64,000 nucleotides of DNA from Breviolum minutum Mf 1.05b.01. Its lineage: Eukaryota > Sar > Dinophyceae > Suessiales > Symbiodiniaceae. Under the pieces are notes generated by a model. The model did no database searches, was not told where the DNA came from, and worked only from the letters and a program-made list of their open reading frames with translations. Positions 23,441 through 34,382 of the stretch are shown in pieces. The stretch is taken from NCBI GenBank assembly GCA_000507305.1, contig DF240053.1:69296-133295 (forward strand). The letters run 5' to 3'. The stretch's first letter is position 1, and the number at the start of each line of letters is the position of its first letter. The position numbers and the translations under genes were made by a program.

Positions 23441-24698
23441 CGTACGTCGCCTTCGGGAGGTGTGCGGATTCCATACAACCCACCTGGGGGGACGTACAGG
23501 CCGAAGGGCCGGGGTGGTTGACGTGGGTGACTTTTTGCAAATTTGTCGTTTGCATACTTCTCCAAGATGAAGGGGGAAAAAGTTTAGGAACATAATATCA
23601 GAACATGTTCTAGATGTTTTCTGATCATGTTGTACAGGTGTATCCTGTTGTCAGCGCAGCTCAGGTAACTTATCAAGTGACTGTGGGTGAAGACTTGTAG
23701 ATTTTTTTTGGGAGTCCCAACCCCAACATCACCCCAAAATTCAAGGGAATTCTGCTTCCTGGTTGATCGGCTGATCGTATGTTGACCGTTGATTTCTTGT
23801 AGGATTCGGGAGTTCGGGGTGACCGGGTGGTCTCGGGCATTTTCTCCCCAACTGGCAGGGAAGCTCTTAGATCTCCATGTAAGCAACAGCAAGAAGCAAT
23901 CACCCCATCCACATCCCCACTTAGAGATGCAACAGGCGCTTTTTCAGCATTGACCGAGGGTCACCGGTTAGTAGCATGCGCAACATCTCTGACCATGTTT
24001 CGGTCGAATCTTTGCAGTGAATTTCTAGAAAAAGATCTCTGTCAATTGTCATGGTACAACTCAGAGGTGCATAAGTTTGCATAAGATCACAATGTTACAA
24101 CCAAGTACTTCTAAAACATGTAAATTTGGGAATTGGTGGCAAATTAATTCCATCTATAGATTGTGTACCACCCCCCTCCAACAAACAAGTTCAAATCATG
24201 TTGTTCCACTTGTGGACATTTTCCTCTGATGGGCCGTAACTCAAGGCAGAGGTTGGCCGAAGGGATCATGACGGACGTCAGGCAACGACCGCTTCGCTGC
24301 GTCCACTTTGGGCATCTCCTTTAAGCCACGGGACGCGAAAGAGTGAGGGGTTTGGTTGGAAGATGGGTTTCCATTTAGGGATCTGATAAACCCCAAAGTA
24401 ATGGAATTTGAGAAAATCCTTTGGATCAAAAATGGCATAGGCATAAGCGTTTTCATGGCTAGAAGATCCACCATGAATTATGTATAGACTCCAGACTGAC
24501 ATCAAATATCTTTCCTTGTTGAGAAAGGGTCCTACATATCTTCCTACCAATGCTCAATTTGGATCAATGGAAGGCGGTTTGGAGCAATTTGATTTTTGGG
24601 ATTCCACATGAATCACTCCTGGGGGTTCTCAAAAGTATGGGGAGGCACTGAAACTCTGAACCCTGTCTTCTGACAGAAATGCGCATTAAACACATCTT

Positions 24699-24812
24699 AC
24701 TACTGTTGATGGAAGAATTCCGCAAGCACCAGTTGAGGTTGGTAATTTATCCCACCATTCACAAGGTTTTATACATCCCAGGTGGTGCAGGATTTCTTCC
24801 ATCAACAGTAGT
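24699..24812 (+). mobile_element. Family B element, complete
   Basis: ACTACTGTTGATGGAAGAAT is mirrored by TTCTTCCATCAACAGTAGT. The inner part has CAGTTGAGGTTGGTAATTTA and CCAGGTGGTGCAGG. Confidence 0.8.
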
Positions 24813-25260
24813 ACCATTTACTAGTATAGTATGGTCGCATCAACCCAATTACTTGGAGGTGTCTCTGTGTATAAAACATATGAGTTGATAACCTGCCGTT
24901 CCTAAGTTTTGGTTTACTTGTTTCCTCCAACACCGAACCCGTGCCTGGTACCGTGCAGCTGGTGAAAAAAAGAACCGGCCATTTTGCTTTACATCAGCGA
25001 AATGGAAACGAGACTTTTCGGATTGAGGAGCCTTCATGATGGAGGGATAAATTGGAATGATGTATACCATATGTATCCTCAGTGAACTATCATATTGCAT
25101 CATATTGCATTTACTGTATAACCAAGATAGAAGAACCCTGCACTTAGGGGAATTGTTTTTTTGGGGAGGAATTGTTCTGTGTTTTATTGCATCAATTCAA
25201 ACAGACAGACTTTGGAGGCCATTTAGGATATTTAGGAACGTTTTATAGCAATCTTGACTT

Positions 25261-25358
25261 GCTGATGATTTCAACCCAACTGAAATACTACCGTAGTCAA
25301 ATTGGATCATTTCCCAAGGCAGGGGTAAATATAAAACATATTTGAAACCACCACCCAG
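25261..25358 (+). mobile_element. Family A element
   Basis: GCTGATGATTTCAACCC and TTTGAAACCACCACCCAG bound GTCAAATTGGATCATTTCCC. Confidence 0.7.
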
Positions 25359-25562
25359 TTGAGGTTTGAATGACCTTTCTACTTGTCGTTTCAGTTCTGG
25401 TGATTCCATCCAGTTTCCTACCGAATTGCATTGAGGATTCCAAGGAAGAACTCCCATTGGTCGCCTCCTTTTGTCAAGGGGAAGGGAACTCAGAAGAAAC
25501 ACAGCCCATTCGTTCATACAAAGTGGATCAAAGTGGGCTAAAACAATGCTATAACCCCAGTT

Positions 25563-25660
25563 ACCAGCTTCTTCAAAGTGACCTTTTGATCCCCCAAATG
25601 GAGGTCACTTGACCCCTAGAAAGGTTACTTATGGGTTCAAACGAGGTCACTTTGAAGAAC
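25563..25660. repeat. Hairpin with TGACC arms
   Basis: CCAGCTTCTTCAAAGTGACC at the left is mirrored by GGTCACTTTGAAGAACCTGG at the right, and inner copies of GAGGTCACTT also pair. It is a separate inverted-repeat family from A-G. Confidence 0.7.
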
Positions 25661-25994
25661 CTGGTACCCATTTCTTTTCAGCCATTTGTAGGGGACCCGT
25701 AACTTCATAATATATTCATCCCATCTTCCCATACATCCACAGCTTCCGATACATCACCCGCTTCCCCACAACGGTAAGGTTTTGGTCCTGCCAAACGCTG
25801 CAAAGCCTGGCAATTGAAAAATTTCATGGTCGATGGGATGATCCTATCCACCCAACCAAATTCTGAAAGATTTTCAAAAAATACAAACTTCATACCACTA
25901 CATTCACCCCAGAAGAAATCCATCAAAGATCCAACGTCCACAATTGACAATACCATCAAAAAAATCGCAATTTAGAATAAAATTCATCATGATT

Positions 25995-26102
25995 CTAGTT
26001 GGTGGTTTCAACCAGCCATTTGAAAAATACTATTAGTGAAAAATAGGAATCTTCCCCAAGGTTCAGGGTGAACATGAAAATATTGGAAGTTTCACCACCT
26101 AG
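25995..26102 (+). mobile_element. Family A element
   Basis: CTAGTTGGTGGTTTCAACC is mirrored by GAAGTTTCACCACCTAG. Confidence 0.75.
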
Positions 26103-26919
26103 ATCCATGCGCAGCTGGAAAAACCTTCCCTACCCCCCGGCCTCCCTTCTTGCAGAGACCGCTGCCGCGGCCAAACGATCAAAGCTGGGTGCTACCGGTG
26201 ATGGTCCGACGACCTGGGAACTGTTTTTTTTTTGGGGCAAAGAAAAAAACGGCTGATCCAAATGGTTCGTTAATAGGGATCCTTATAATGGTTTATTATA
26301 ATCCCATATTATATCTGGGTAGGATTGCATCCCCTTTTCAAACCTTTAACAACCAGGGGGCCCTTGTTTTTCATTGCTCAAGTAGAGTTGATTGTACCTG
26401 GTTGGATTACATGATAGTCCATATGTGAGCTTCATATGATATGTACATATTTATGGCACTGGCCAGCTATATGTTGCTGTCTGGAAGTAAATCAAAGGCT
26501 AAGTTGGGCATGTTATGTTAAGTACTGGCGATGTTTTTTTCTCCCAATCATCCCAATCAACATCTGTATATGCAGCTGCTTAAAAATCAGATGTCGTAAA
26601 AGCAACTATCCTCCGTTCAACTAACATAGCCCTGGAAAATCCCCATGTTTCTTGGTAAATACCGTCAACATGATTCATTGTTCATTGCTACCGGAGTGTA
26701 CAAATATCTTTCCAGGAACCACCACAGGTTCCAAACAATTTCGCCAAGTTGCCCAAGATTTCATGGTTTCATCCACGTATTCCATTCGGAAACGAACCTC
26801 GTTTCAGGGGAGGGTGAAGAAAGCATCCATTTGGCCTTGTGAATCCCAAAATGTATTGATTATTTCTATACATATTCTGTACCCATTGTACGTAAAAGAA
26901 GCTAGCAACATAACATATA

Positions 26920-27025
26920 CCCATATAGGATCCAAGGGACGAAATCGGGACGAACGGTGTATCTACCAACTAATTTACCATAAAAAATCACACCATTGAT
27001 ATACCGGCCCCATGGATCCTATGGG
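26920..27025. mobile_element. Family C element
   Basis: CCCATATAGGATCCAAGGGA is mirrored by CCCCATGGATCCTATGGG around an ATTTACCATAAAAAATCA core. Confidence 0.7.
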
Positions 27026-28149
27026 ATAAGGCTGAAAAATGCAAGAAGAAATCCTTGCTGAAGCTTTCGGCCTCAAGGCGGAACCTCAACACTTCACCTC
27101 TGGAGAAATGCTGAAATGCTGGGTCCTGGTTTCATTGAAAATTTGGTGCCCCCTTTCCAAATGGACCAACAGAGTAAGAAACAGTGGGTGGGGGCGTTAT
27201 TAATCACTTCCCCAAATTAGATTAAAAAATGGTGTTCAATCTTCAAGGTATGAGTGTACTGATTGTATATCCAACTTTTGATGTTTTTGTTGGCTGCCAA
27301 TTATAAGATTGAAACTCATTGAGAGGCTTTATGACGATTTAAGAATTTCATGGATCAGTTTCCATCGTACGCCCCGGAAACTTCACATACGACGACCTGC
27401 TAAGACTTATTTTTTGTTTTTGGAACGCAAGAGATTCCTTTCGGAATGGCTTTTTTCCAATGGCCCATGGCATCGTTTTGGTGTGTGATGGTCTTTTGTC
27501 GTTTGACATGCACAATCTTCACACCCGTCTACGCCTGGGAAGCCATCGTTTCGCTCGTGCACTTCCTGCACAAAGCGCGTTCCATGAGAACAGGAGGCAA
27601 GGAACTCAACTATTGATTTTTGTGGGGATGTAGCAGTTCCTAAACAAGTTCTTCATGTCTTTCACATGATAGTCTAAGATCTGTTCTTCGTTGGTTTTGC
27701 TTTTTGATGGTCTGCTCTATATTCTACAGTAGTGGGGCTTAAACAAATGTCTTGACTGAGTATTGATGTCTTTTTTTGTCGAGCGGCATCAATCTCAAAA
27801 CTACTTCAACTCCAACTATAATGATGCAACAACCTTGTATCTCCCCTTCTCCACCACCACCACCGTGTGTGTACTAGAAATCCTAATCCTGGACTCCCAC
27901 AATCAGATGGGATTAAACGCCTGGCGTTGGCGGAAGCCCTCTTCTTGCAACTCTTCTGGAAGTCCTGAAGCAACGAAAACATCATGAGAATCTGTAAGAG
28001 GTTATGAAGCCCCATCATGTATTTTCCATTATTTATATAATCTTCCCCAATCATACGGCCGACTTGATTTCCTGGCAGGTAACGTGGCAAATTGGGGGAG
28101 TAATTACCCTTGACTCAGCAGGCTACATTGCCTAGAATCGCCCTTTCAC

Positions 28150-28290
28150 CCGCTCCTCCAGCCGTTGTTGCCGCTGAGCTTGCACTGCTGCGGTGTGCGC
28201 ACGTCGCACATTTGCCGCCTGCAAATGTCCAGAGATAGCGACGGTTCGGAGGGTCCTCCCGAATTCGACATCTATGACCCGGTAGCCCCA
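28150..28290 (-). CDS. Candidate 141-bp exon, alanine/arginine/glutamine-rich helix
   Basis: On the - strand an acceptor TTTTTTGTCCCAG is followed by 47 open codons and then a GTGAAAGG donor. The segment reads WGYRVIDVEFGRTLRTVAIS and later NVRRAHTAAVQAQRQQ, ending RLEER. It is much more GC-rich than its surroundings. A W-G-Y-R-V-I-D-V strand followed by a helix rich in A, Q and R recalls the end of SPFH/stomatin-type domains, but this is a weak resemblance. If spliced, it would lie on the same strand as the kinase gene. Confidence 0.5.
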
Positions 28291-28681
28291 CTGGGACAAA
28301 AAACTCAACTCAACGAATAGTTGATGGTTAATGCGGATGGTCTAATCTAGGATCCCCCCCAAGTTGTTTTCTTTTGCATTCCTATGTGACTCTTCGAACA
28401 ATAAAACGCGAAAGCATTGAGCAAAACTTCAACTGCACAAATCATAGTCCTCCAAAAACCGCTTGGTTTTTGGATTCCGAGTACTGTCCCCCCAAATAAT
28501 CAGACTATCACCATCGATCATATATGTACTCTTCCACAATCATGGTTCAGTGGAAAATGCCACCAAAATTAATTTCCTTGTTTCGTCAAATTCGCGATTG
28601 ATTCAAGGATATTTACCGTTCAGAACATCCATCCTTGGGAGATGTCGTCATTTTGTGGGAATCAGAGTCATCTGTCCAATA

Positions 28682-28772
28682 CCCATAGGATCCATCATGG
28701 CATATATACCAACATGTGGTTGATGTTCATGGTAAATGTGGGTAAGTATACCAGCCTCATGGATCCTATGGG
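28682..28772. mobile_element. Family C element
   Basis: CCCATAGGATCCATCATGG is mirrored by TCATGGATCCTATGGG. Confidence 0.75.
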
Positions 28773-29179
28773 ATATATGAAGCCCATCGGAAGTGTAGAG
28801 CCTTACCTTCACTGTTCTGAAACCCAATGATCCAAGCCACCAGTGGATAATCTCTAGGCTTCCAAACACCTTGTGAGGAGGTATTTGGACCCCAAAAACA
28901 TACCTAAAACACCTGGACCTAAACCTGAGGAGGTATGACTGGAAGACTAGGGAATCATGTCAAAACTCATCCATGAAAAATAATCGAAATCCACCATAAG
29001 AAGTTGGGAAAACATCAACCCAATCCTCAACATCAATTCAGCCAAGGTTTTTGTTTTTGGGGAACAATCCCTTGCCTCCATGGCCGTGGCATTCATTGCC
29101 TACAAGCAGCAACACGCTGAGTTTTCAACCAAACGACCATGTCACCAATTGCTTCAGATTCTAAATTTCGTAAGCAATG

Positions 29180-29285
29180 CCAGTTGGTGGTTTCAATCCA
29201 TTTGAAACATATTCGTCAAATTGGATCATTTTCGCACAAATCGGGGTGAAAAATAGAATTATTTAGATTTGAAACGACCACCGAG
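29180..29285 (+). mobile_element. Family A element
   Basis: CCAGTTGGTGGTTTCAATCC and TTTGAAACGACCACCGAG are inverted. Confidence 0.7.
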
Positions 29286-30345
29286 CCGAATGTGAGTTGA
29301 TTTCACCACCTCTACGCCGCTACGCAACACAACTTCACTGTGCACTGCAGTGGTGATAAGCATCTGTTGGATTCAGCGGAATCTCGAGTTGTTTCCACCA
29401 ACAGAGACCACTGGTAGACATTGACAAATGGCAAATCAAATCAGAACCCAACAAAAATACATCCTATTACAAAAACACTGAAGATTTGGCCAACAAAATG
29501 TTTGAAAACACGGCTATGTTTACGCATCTATCTTAAATGTTACAGTTGTAACACTTTACAGCCATATACCCACCTTGACTGGAAACATCTGCCATTGAAA
29601 AAAACTCCCCACCTCCATCTTTTCGAAGCTTCGAATGCCAAGTTTTCAACAGGTTTCCTGCGTCCTTTGTTGAAGATACGATATATAATATAATATGGTA
29701 TACGTGTGTATAGTTGTATATATGTTGACTCATACATTCTATGAAGTCAAATGATGATGATGAAGAAGAACAATAAGCTCACTTGACCCTCACTTTCTCA
29801 TATGCTCTTGCTTGATGTGTTGGTCGTGCGGTGTGACCTGTGCCGTGTACCTTGAAATATGTAAGGAAAATGTTGTTGATAGAAACCATTGTTGACACAA
29901 ATGATTGAAATCCTTGATCTCAATAGTGCTGTGTATCTATCTAACTGTAATACAGTATCTATCTATGCATCATTTCTTCTGTATCTTTAAAACTTCCCTC
30001 TTACCAGGTGTATGTGTCAAAATCGATCAGCCCTCTTCATGAACAAATGTGCTCACAAGCTGAGCCAAATGGCTGCAATCCAGGTGGTGTACCTACTACG
30101 CAGTCAAACAACACCTTGAACCACCTGGATTGGTTTTGTTTCAATTCAAGCCAAAAACAAAGCAACACAGCTGAACATCAAAGTGGAGGCTATCATTGAA
30201 TTTGTTGTCATTTATTGATTTCAATTCAAACAAAACCAAAACTGGTACCTTCCGGGAATGGTCACATATCCCACCAAAACAGGAAGTTCGGAACAGACTG
30301 TGATCGGTCCCCAACTTTTTCTTTGGAACAAACATACCCCAAATG

Positions 30346-30430
30346 CACCATGATGCCATATTTACCTACCTCTTGCTTAAATTTATGGTAAATATAGGTA
30401 AATATACCGTTCGTCACATGGATCCTATTA
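30346..30430. mobile_element. Family C element
   Basis: GCCATATTTACCTACC is mirrored by GGTAAATATACCGTTCGTC and ends CATGGATCCTATT. Confidence 0.65.
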
Positions 30431-30473
30431 TTGGATAAAGAAAAAGAAAACGAATCTTCATCCCCAACCTACT

Positions 30474-30574
30474 CTAGTTGGTGGTTTCAACCCAATTGGA
30501 AAATATTAGTCAAATTGGAAATATGCCCCAAATAGGGGATGAGAATAAACAAAAAACATGAAACCACCACCTAG
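30474..30574 (+). mobile_element. Family A element, well preserved
   Basis: CTAGTTGGTGGTTTCAACCC is mirrored by ATGAAACCACCACCTAG. Confidence 0.8.
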
Positions 30575-30835
30575 TGTTACTGTACCTTCCACATCTTCCC
30601 AACTTCGACAAAAAAATGATCTGGTCGAAAACGTGGGCCGCACCTCCACCCCATCTGCTTGGTCTCCTCGAAGTCCACGCACATAGGCTGGGAATTGCCT
30701 CACCTCGGGCGTTTTTCAAAGAAACCAACCGGGGAGTTGAGGAGGTTGGGATTCGTTTCATTGGATGTCTTTGAGATGGTCCTTAAGAAGGATTCCCTAT
30801 TGAAGGTGGGTTTAACCAACCCATAACATCAATGT

Positions 30836-30922
30836 AAGGTAATATATTTACCTACTAATTTACCATACAAATCAACCATTCATGTATAGGTAAATATACC
30901 AGTCCCATGGATCCTTACGGGA
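30836..30922. mobile_element. Family C element
   Basis: AAGGTAATATATTTACCTAC pairs with GTATAGGTAAATATACCAGT and ends CCCATGGATCCTTACGGG. Confidence 0.65.
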
Positions 30923-31048
30923 GTTTCATCGTTTTCACTTGCAAATTTCAGGGCATGATTCGCCGAGATGCTGGCAGCAAAAGATTTTTCAATCCGTGGA
31001 AACTTTCCTGAGAATAATCACCAAACTGTTTTAACCAACAATGAAGTA

Positions 31049-31148
31049 CCTAGTTGGTGGTTTCGACCCAGTTGAACAATATACTGTAAGTCAAAATGAA
31101 AATCTTCCCCAAGTAACTAGTGAAATATCAAAAATACTTGAAACCACC
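31049..31148 (+). mobile_element. Family A element flanked by a 13-bp direct repeat
   Basis: CTAGTTGGTGGTTTCG and ACTTGAAACCACC bound the element. CAACAATGAAGTA occurs immediately on both sides (31036-31048 and 31149-31161), as expected of a target-site duplication. Confidence 0.8.
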
Positions 31149-31386
31149 CAACAATGAAGTATATAATTCCTACTGTTAAAGAAAACTTGTTCATTTCCGA
31201 AAGAAAATGGAACAAATCCATCATATCCAAACATTCAAATCCCTCATCTTCTACGACGTCGCCGTATGGCCGCGCCTTGGGTCCGAAGCGCCTGGACCCA
31301 GTCAAGGTGCATGGACCTGGTGGTGCCATTCTCACCGGCCGGTTGAACCAACAGGACTCAGACAGCCTACCTTTCCATTATACTGG

Positions 31387-31483
31387 TTGGTGGTTTCAAC
31401 CCCTTTGAAAAATATTCGTCAAAATGGAAATCTTCCCCAAATAAGGGTGAAAATTAAAAAAAATATTTTTAACCACCACCTAG
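31387..31483 (+). mobile_element. Family A element flanked by a 10-bp direct repeat
   Basis: TTGGTGGTTTCAACCCC and TTTAACCACCACCTAG bound the element; ATTATACTGG is present at 31377-31386 and again at 31484-31493. Confidence 0.8.
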
Positions 31484-31746
31484 ATTATACTGGTTGTTGA
31501 ATCCAATGGAGTTTCCTGGTTCCCTTAATAGGTGGTAGGTAGCATATAATCACCCAATTGGCAATATATATATATAAGTGGTACATAACTCCCATTATTT
31601 ACATTTATTTAGGGGATATTAATCACCCTAATGGTAGGGGTTTATATACCATATATTCAACTAATGGTTAACTGGTGGTTTGGGTTGCTTAATAGGGATT
31701 CTCATAGATAATAGGTTTTTTATAATCCCCATATAACTGTGTAGTG

Positions 31747-31849
31747 CTAAGGATCAGCAAAGACCCTCCAATGGAAGGGTTTGAACTTGTATAGCAGGGG
31801 TGTATAGGTCCTCAAAATAGCCAGTTTGAGGGGTCAGGATGCTTAGGGC
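31747..31849 (+). mobile_element. Family F element
   Basis: CTAAGGATCAGC, AATGGAAGGGT, CCTCAAAATAGCCAG and GGGGTCAGGATGCTTAGGG are in the usual order. Confidence 0.75.
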
Positions 31850-32061
31850 AGAATTTTGATATTTCAGAAAGAGGTGAGACTCATCTTAACTTGAAGCTTA
31901 TATAAGCTTATCAGTTTTGGGATTGCCGCTAAATTTGGTGATCAATGCTGCCTTCTGTATTCCAATCATCTGGGTGTGGATATCACTCTCAAGGAAAGGA
32001 TGGTGATAATCCAAGTCGTTTCAAAGTACTCAATGGCCTACGAAACCAGCTGCATGCACTT

Positions 32062-32148
32062 TGGTGAACTAACATGGCAATGAAAATGGAACGTTTGAAG
32101 ATGTATTCCCTATTGAAAATGGGGATATTCCATTGCTATATCAGTTTG
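32062..32148. mobile_element. Family D element, short
   Basis: TTGGTGAACTAACATGGCAA is mirrored loosely by TTCCATTGCTATATCAGTTT; the core TTGAAGATGTATTCCCTATT matches the copy at 8092. Confidence 0.55.
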
Positions 32149-32259
32149 CTGCTTACTGGAGGCTAATGAAGGATTTTTTTCAAATCTACATGCTTTCCAT
32201 GGAATCAAATCAAGATGTTGGAAACTGGTATTCCAGTTGGAAGAAATACCGTCATCTTC

Positions 32260-32365
32260 ACTCCTTGAACTAACATAGCCTCTGAAAATTGATGGTTGCA
32301 AGATGATTTTTTTCCCTTTTGGGAAGGCCTTCTGGCAGGTGCTATTTTAGTTTCAGGGAGGGTAA
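32260..32365. mobile_element. Family D element
   Basis: CTCCTTGAACTAACATAGCC is mirrored by GCTATTTTAGTTTCAGGGAG. Confidence 0.75.
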
Positions 32366-32516
32366 ATTGCTTCAAACCAGCCAAGAAATCAAAAAGACCC
32401 CAAACCCCGGGGCCCCAAAATCATCCAAGTGGAAGATCCGACCTCGGCCAATTAGCGACTTCATTGACCCATCATCCACCTCGTCAGGTGTGATTGCAAA
32501 AATTGCAACAAGATAT

Positions 32517-32622
32517 ATGGGTGTTTCCAAAAATAGGGGTACCCCCAAATCATCCATTTTAATAGGGTTTTCCATTATAAACCATCCATTTTGGGGTATC
32601 CCTATTTTTGGAAACACCCACA
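32517..32622 (-). mobile_element. Family G long-hairpin element
   Basis: TATGGGTGTTTCCAAAAATA is mirrored by ATTTTTGGAAACACCCACAT, and GGTACCCCCAAATCATCC pairs loosely with the right arm. A B element starts 15 bases later. Confidence 0.8.
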
Positions 32623-32637
32623 TAGGAAAATGAACCA

Positions 32638-32752
32638 TACTGTTGATGGTTCAGAAATCCGGCGTTCACCAGTTGAGGTTGGTAGTTTATCCCATTGTTT
32701 GCAAGGTTTATATAAATCCCAGGTGGTGCAGGATTTCCTTCCATCAACAGTA
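32638..32752 (+). mobile_element. Family B element, complete
   Basis: TACTGTTGATGGTTCAG is mirrored by CTTCCATCAACAGTA; CAGTTGAGGTTGGTAGTTTA and CCCAGGTGGTGCAGG are inside. Confidence 0.8.
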
Positions 32753-32867
32753 GGATGAATGCATGTGCATTTTAATTACTTACATTTGTATATTTGATTG
32801 GGCTGTATAAACCACTTAGTTAGAATTAAGTCACAATGTTGATGCCACTTGAAAGACCCCACCCCAC

Positions 32868-32963
32868 CTGTTGGATGATGCCGCCGCTGCTCTGAAGCCA
32901 GTAATGTTGCCCAAGCTGCGATTTTATGCCACGCCAACAGGGTTTTTTTCACCAAATCGATGG
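32868..32963 (-). CDS. Candidate 96-bp exon
   Basis: On the - strand, acceptor CAATTTCCAG and donor GTGGGGTGG bound an open frame reading AIDLVKKTLLAWHKIAAWAT, then LLASEQRRHHPT. No domain is recognised. A family D right-end fragment begins at its upstream edge, so element-derived sequence is possible. Confidence 0.3.
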
Positions 32964-33012
32964 CTGGAAATTGATTCATTTCCTATTGGGGATATGTTAG
33001 TTTCAGGGAGGG
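32960..33012. mobile_element. Family D right-end fragment
   Basis: GGGGATATGTTAGTTTCAGG followed by GAGGGTA is the typical family D right end; no left end is seen. Confidence 0.4.
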
Positions 33013-33399
33013 TAGTAGATGAACTCCCTAGATAAGATTATCTACCTACTAATTTAAACATAAAAATCAACCATTGATTCGTGTAGCTGGAACACAACTT
33101 GTGAATTCAACCACTTTCTTTTGCAAACATAAAAAAAAACAGCAACTTGCTTTTTAGCAGGTACTAAAATGACATTCTCCGAAAACACTGTCTTACGGAC
33201 CCTTTGCAAATATGACGTTGTTTTCAAAAGGCGGAAAGTCCTTCTTTTGCCACACGCTGTTTAGTTTCCAACTCTTGAGCTAAATGATGCAAATTTTGGA
33301 ACCAATCCTCTGACTCGGTTGAAAAGGTGGGGTGTTTTTGTTTTGTTGGAGTTACGAAAAAAACCTCGAAAAACAAGGGCCAGGCCAAAAACTGTCATC

Positions 33400-33456
33400 A
33401 TTGGGGTTCGGGTGAATGAACCTGTATGACGCCAGTGACTTGAGGGGTTTTCGGAG
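33400..33456 (+). mobile_element. Family F fragment
   Basis: GGTGAATGAACCTGTATGAC followed by TTGAGGGGTTTTCGG; both inverted ends are lost. The right part resembles the copy at 54758. Confidence 0.5.
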
Positions 33457-33499
33457 GATTTCTCCACGAGGAGTTTCCATCACTCTCTCCTCGCCCCAC

Positions 33500-33573
33500 C
33501 TCCGCGGCGGAAGGGCGCAGGTTGGGATCCTCACGGACGCAGGTGGAGATATACATCCATTGGTCATCCCCAC
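33500..33573 (-). CDS. Candidate exon: protein kinase subdomain XI-like
   Basis: The 74-base segment on the - strand lies between TATTTGAAG and donor GTGGGGCG and reads ISTCVREDPNLRPSAAE. C-x-x-x-D-P-x-x-R-P-S-A-x-E is the conserved motif that ends tyrosine-kinase-like catalytic domains, with the arginine that pairs with the APE glutamate. It is on the same strand as the kinase at 53.5-61.3 kb and could be its C-terminal exon about 20 kb downstream, or part of another kinase. The acceptor is not pyrimidine-rich, so the left edge is uncertain. Confidence 0.4.
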
Positions 33574-33581
33574 CTTCAAAT

Positions 33582-33670
33582 ACCCATAAGATTCCCACAC
33601 GGTATATTTGCCTATACATGAATGGTCTATTTTTTATGGTAAATTAGTAGGTAAATATATAGATACTATG
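33582..33670. mobile_element. Family C element
   Basis: CCCATAAGATTCCCACACGG, GGTATATTTGCC and GGTAAATTAGTAGGTAAATA are the family C arms; the right outer end is degenerate. Confidence 0.6.
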
Positions 33671-33769
33671 CATTGATGTTATGGGTTGGTTGTCCCACCT
33701 TCAACCAATTCATCTGGAGCCAAAGCAATAGAACAGTACATGTTGATATATCAACTCCATGGTTCTCTC

Positions 33770-33880
33770 TCTCTCCCCTGAAACTAACATAGCACCTGCC
33801 AGGAAGCCATCCCAAAAGGAAACTAGTCTTCCAACCATCCATTTCCAGTGCTACAGTCATGCTTGTTTCAAGGGAGTGTA
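33770..33880. mobile_element. Family D element
   Basis: CTCTCCCCTGAAACTAACAT at the left pairs with GTTTCAAGGGAGTGTA at the right. Confidence 0.65.
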
Positions 33881-34167
33881 TATCAATTCAAAATCCATCC
33901 AAGCCCTTCTCTTCATCTCCAACCAACATCTGTGAACTTTGTGACATCAAAAAAACACACGAATTTCAATGTCCCCCCCCCAAAAAAAAAACAAACTCCC
34001 CCAGCGGAAGTTTTTTTTGTCCCCTTTATTTACCACACACGTACCCGGTGGGTTTATGGCTCCTTGATCAAACACTGCTGCATAAAATTCATGGCTTCAT
34101 CCGGAATCTCCGGAGGGACCTGGGGTAGATTCCATCGTGTCTGGGTCCATGCGGAGTATCATGTGGT

Positions 34168-34255
34168 ACCCACATGCTCCATGCGACTGGTATATTTACC
34201 TGCATGTACCATAAATCTAAGCCACATGTAGGGAAATATTCCAGTCCCATGGAGG
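34168..34255. mobile_element. Family C element
   Basis: CCCACATGCTCCATGCGACT, GGTATATTTACCTGC and GTAGGGAAATATTCCAGTCC form the inverted arms. Confidence 0.65.
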
Positions 34256-34282
34256 CATCTGGGGTATTGCAAGTCTATACCT

Positions 34283-34382
34283 TTAGACCCTCCGCTGTCC
34301 AATTTCAGCCCCAAAGGGTCTGTTTTTGTTGGTTAAGGGCCTCACATTTCAGACTCTTAGAGGATTCAGGATGATTCAGGTA
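34283..34382. repeat. Insert repeat E, copy 1
   Basis: TTAGACCCTCCG...TTTTTGTTGGTTAAGGGCCTC...CTTAGAGGATTCAGG is about 85% identical by eye to 36060-36146; its ends are short inverted repeats around CCTCC/GGAGG. Confidence 0.6.

Larger units (their letters stand above)
16001..24698. other. Gene-poor stretch with elements and simple repeats
   Basis: Apart from the open frame at 18908-19321, I see only A, B, F and G elements, the duplicated block, a (GAT)n array and a GGTTGC array. The - strand frame at 16364-16705 is open for 113 codons but matches nothing I recognise. Confidence 0.45.
24813..28149. other. Gene-poor stretch
   Basis: Contains two A copies, one C copy and a TGACC hairpin. The - strand at 25715-25850 reads QALQRLAGPKPYRCGEAG after an acceptor-like TTGCCAG, and at 24235-24310 reads EMPKVDAAKRSLPDVRHD; both are possible exons without recognisable motifs. 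Confidence 0.4.
28291..33499. other. Element-rich stretch without a firm gene
   Basis: A, C, D, F, G and B elements occupy much of this part. The - strand frames at 30590-30715 and 31190-31330 look protein-like (for example RRFGPKARPYGDVVEDEG) but have no recognised domain. Confidence 0.45.

Noticed and set aside
30506-30774. Kinase- or enzyme-like exon near 30.6 kb
   Set aside because: Both strands give protein-like frames and part of the segment is a family A element; no conserved motif was found.
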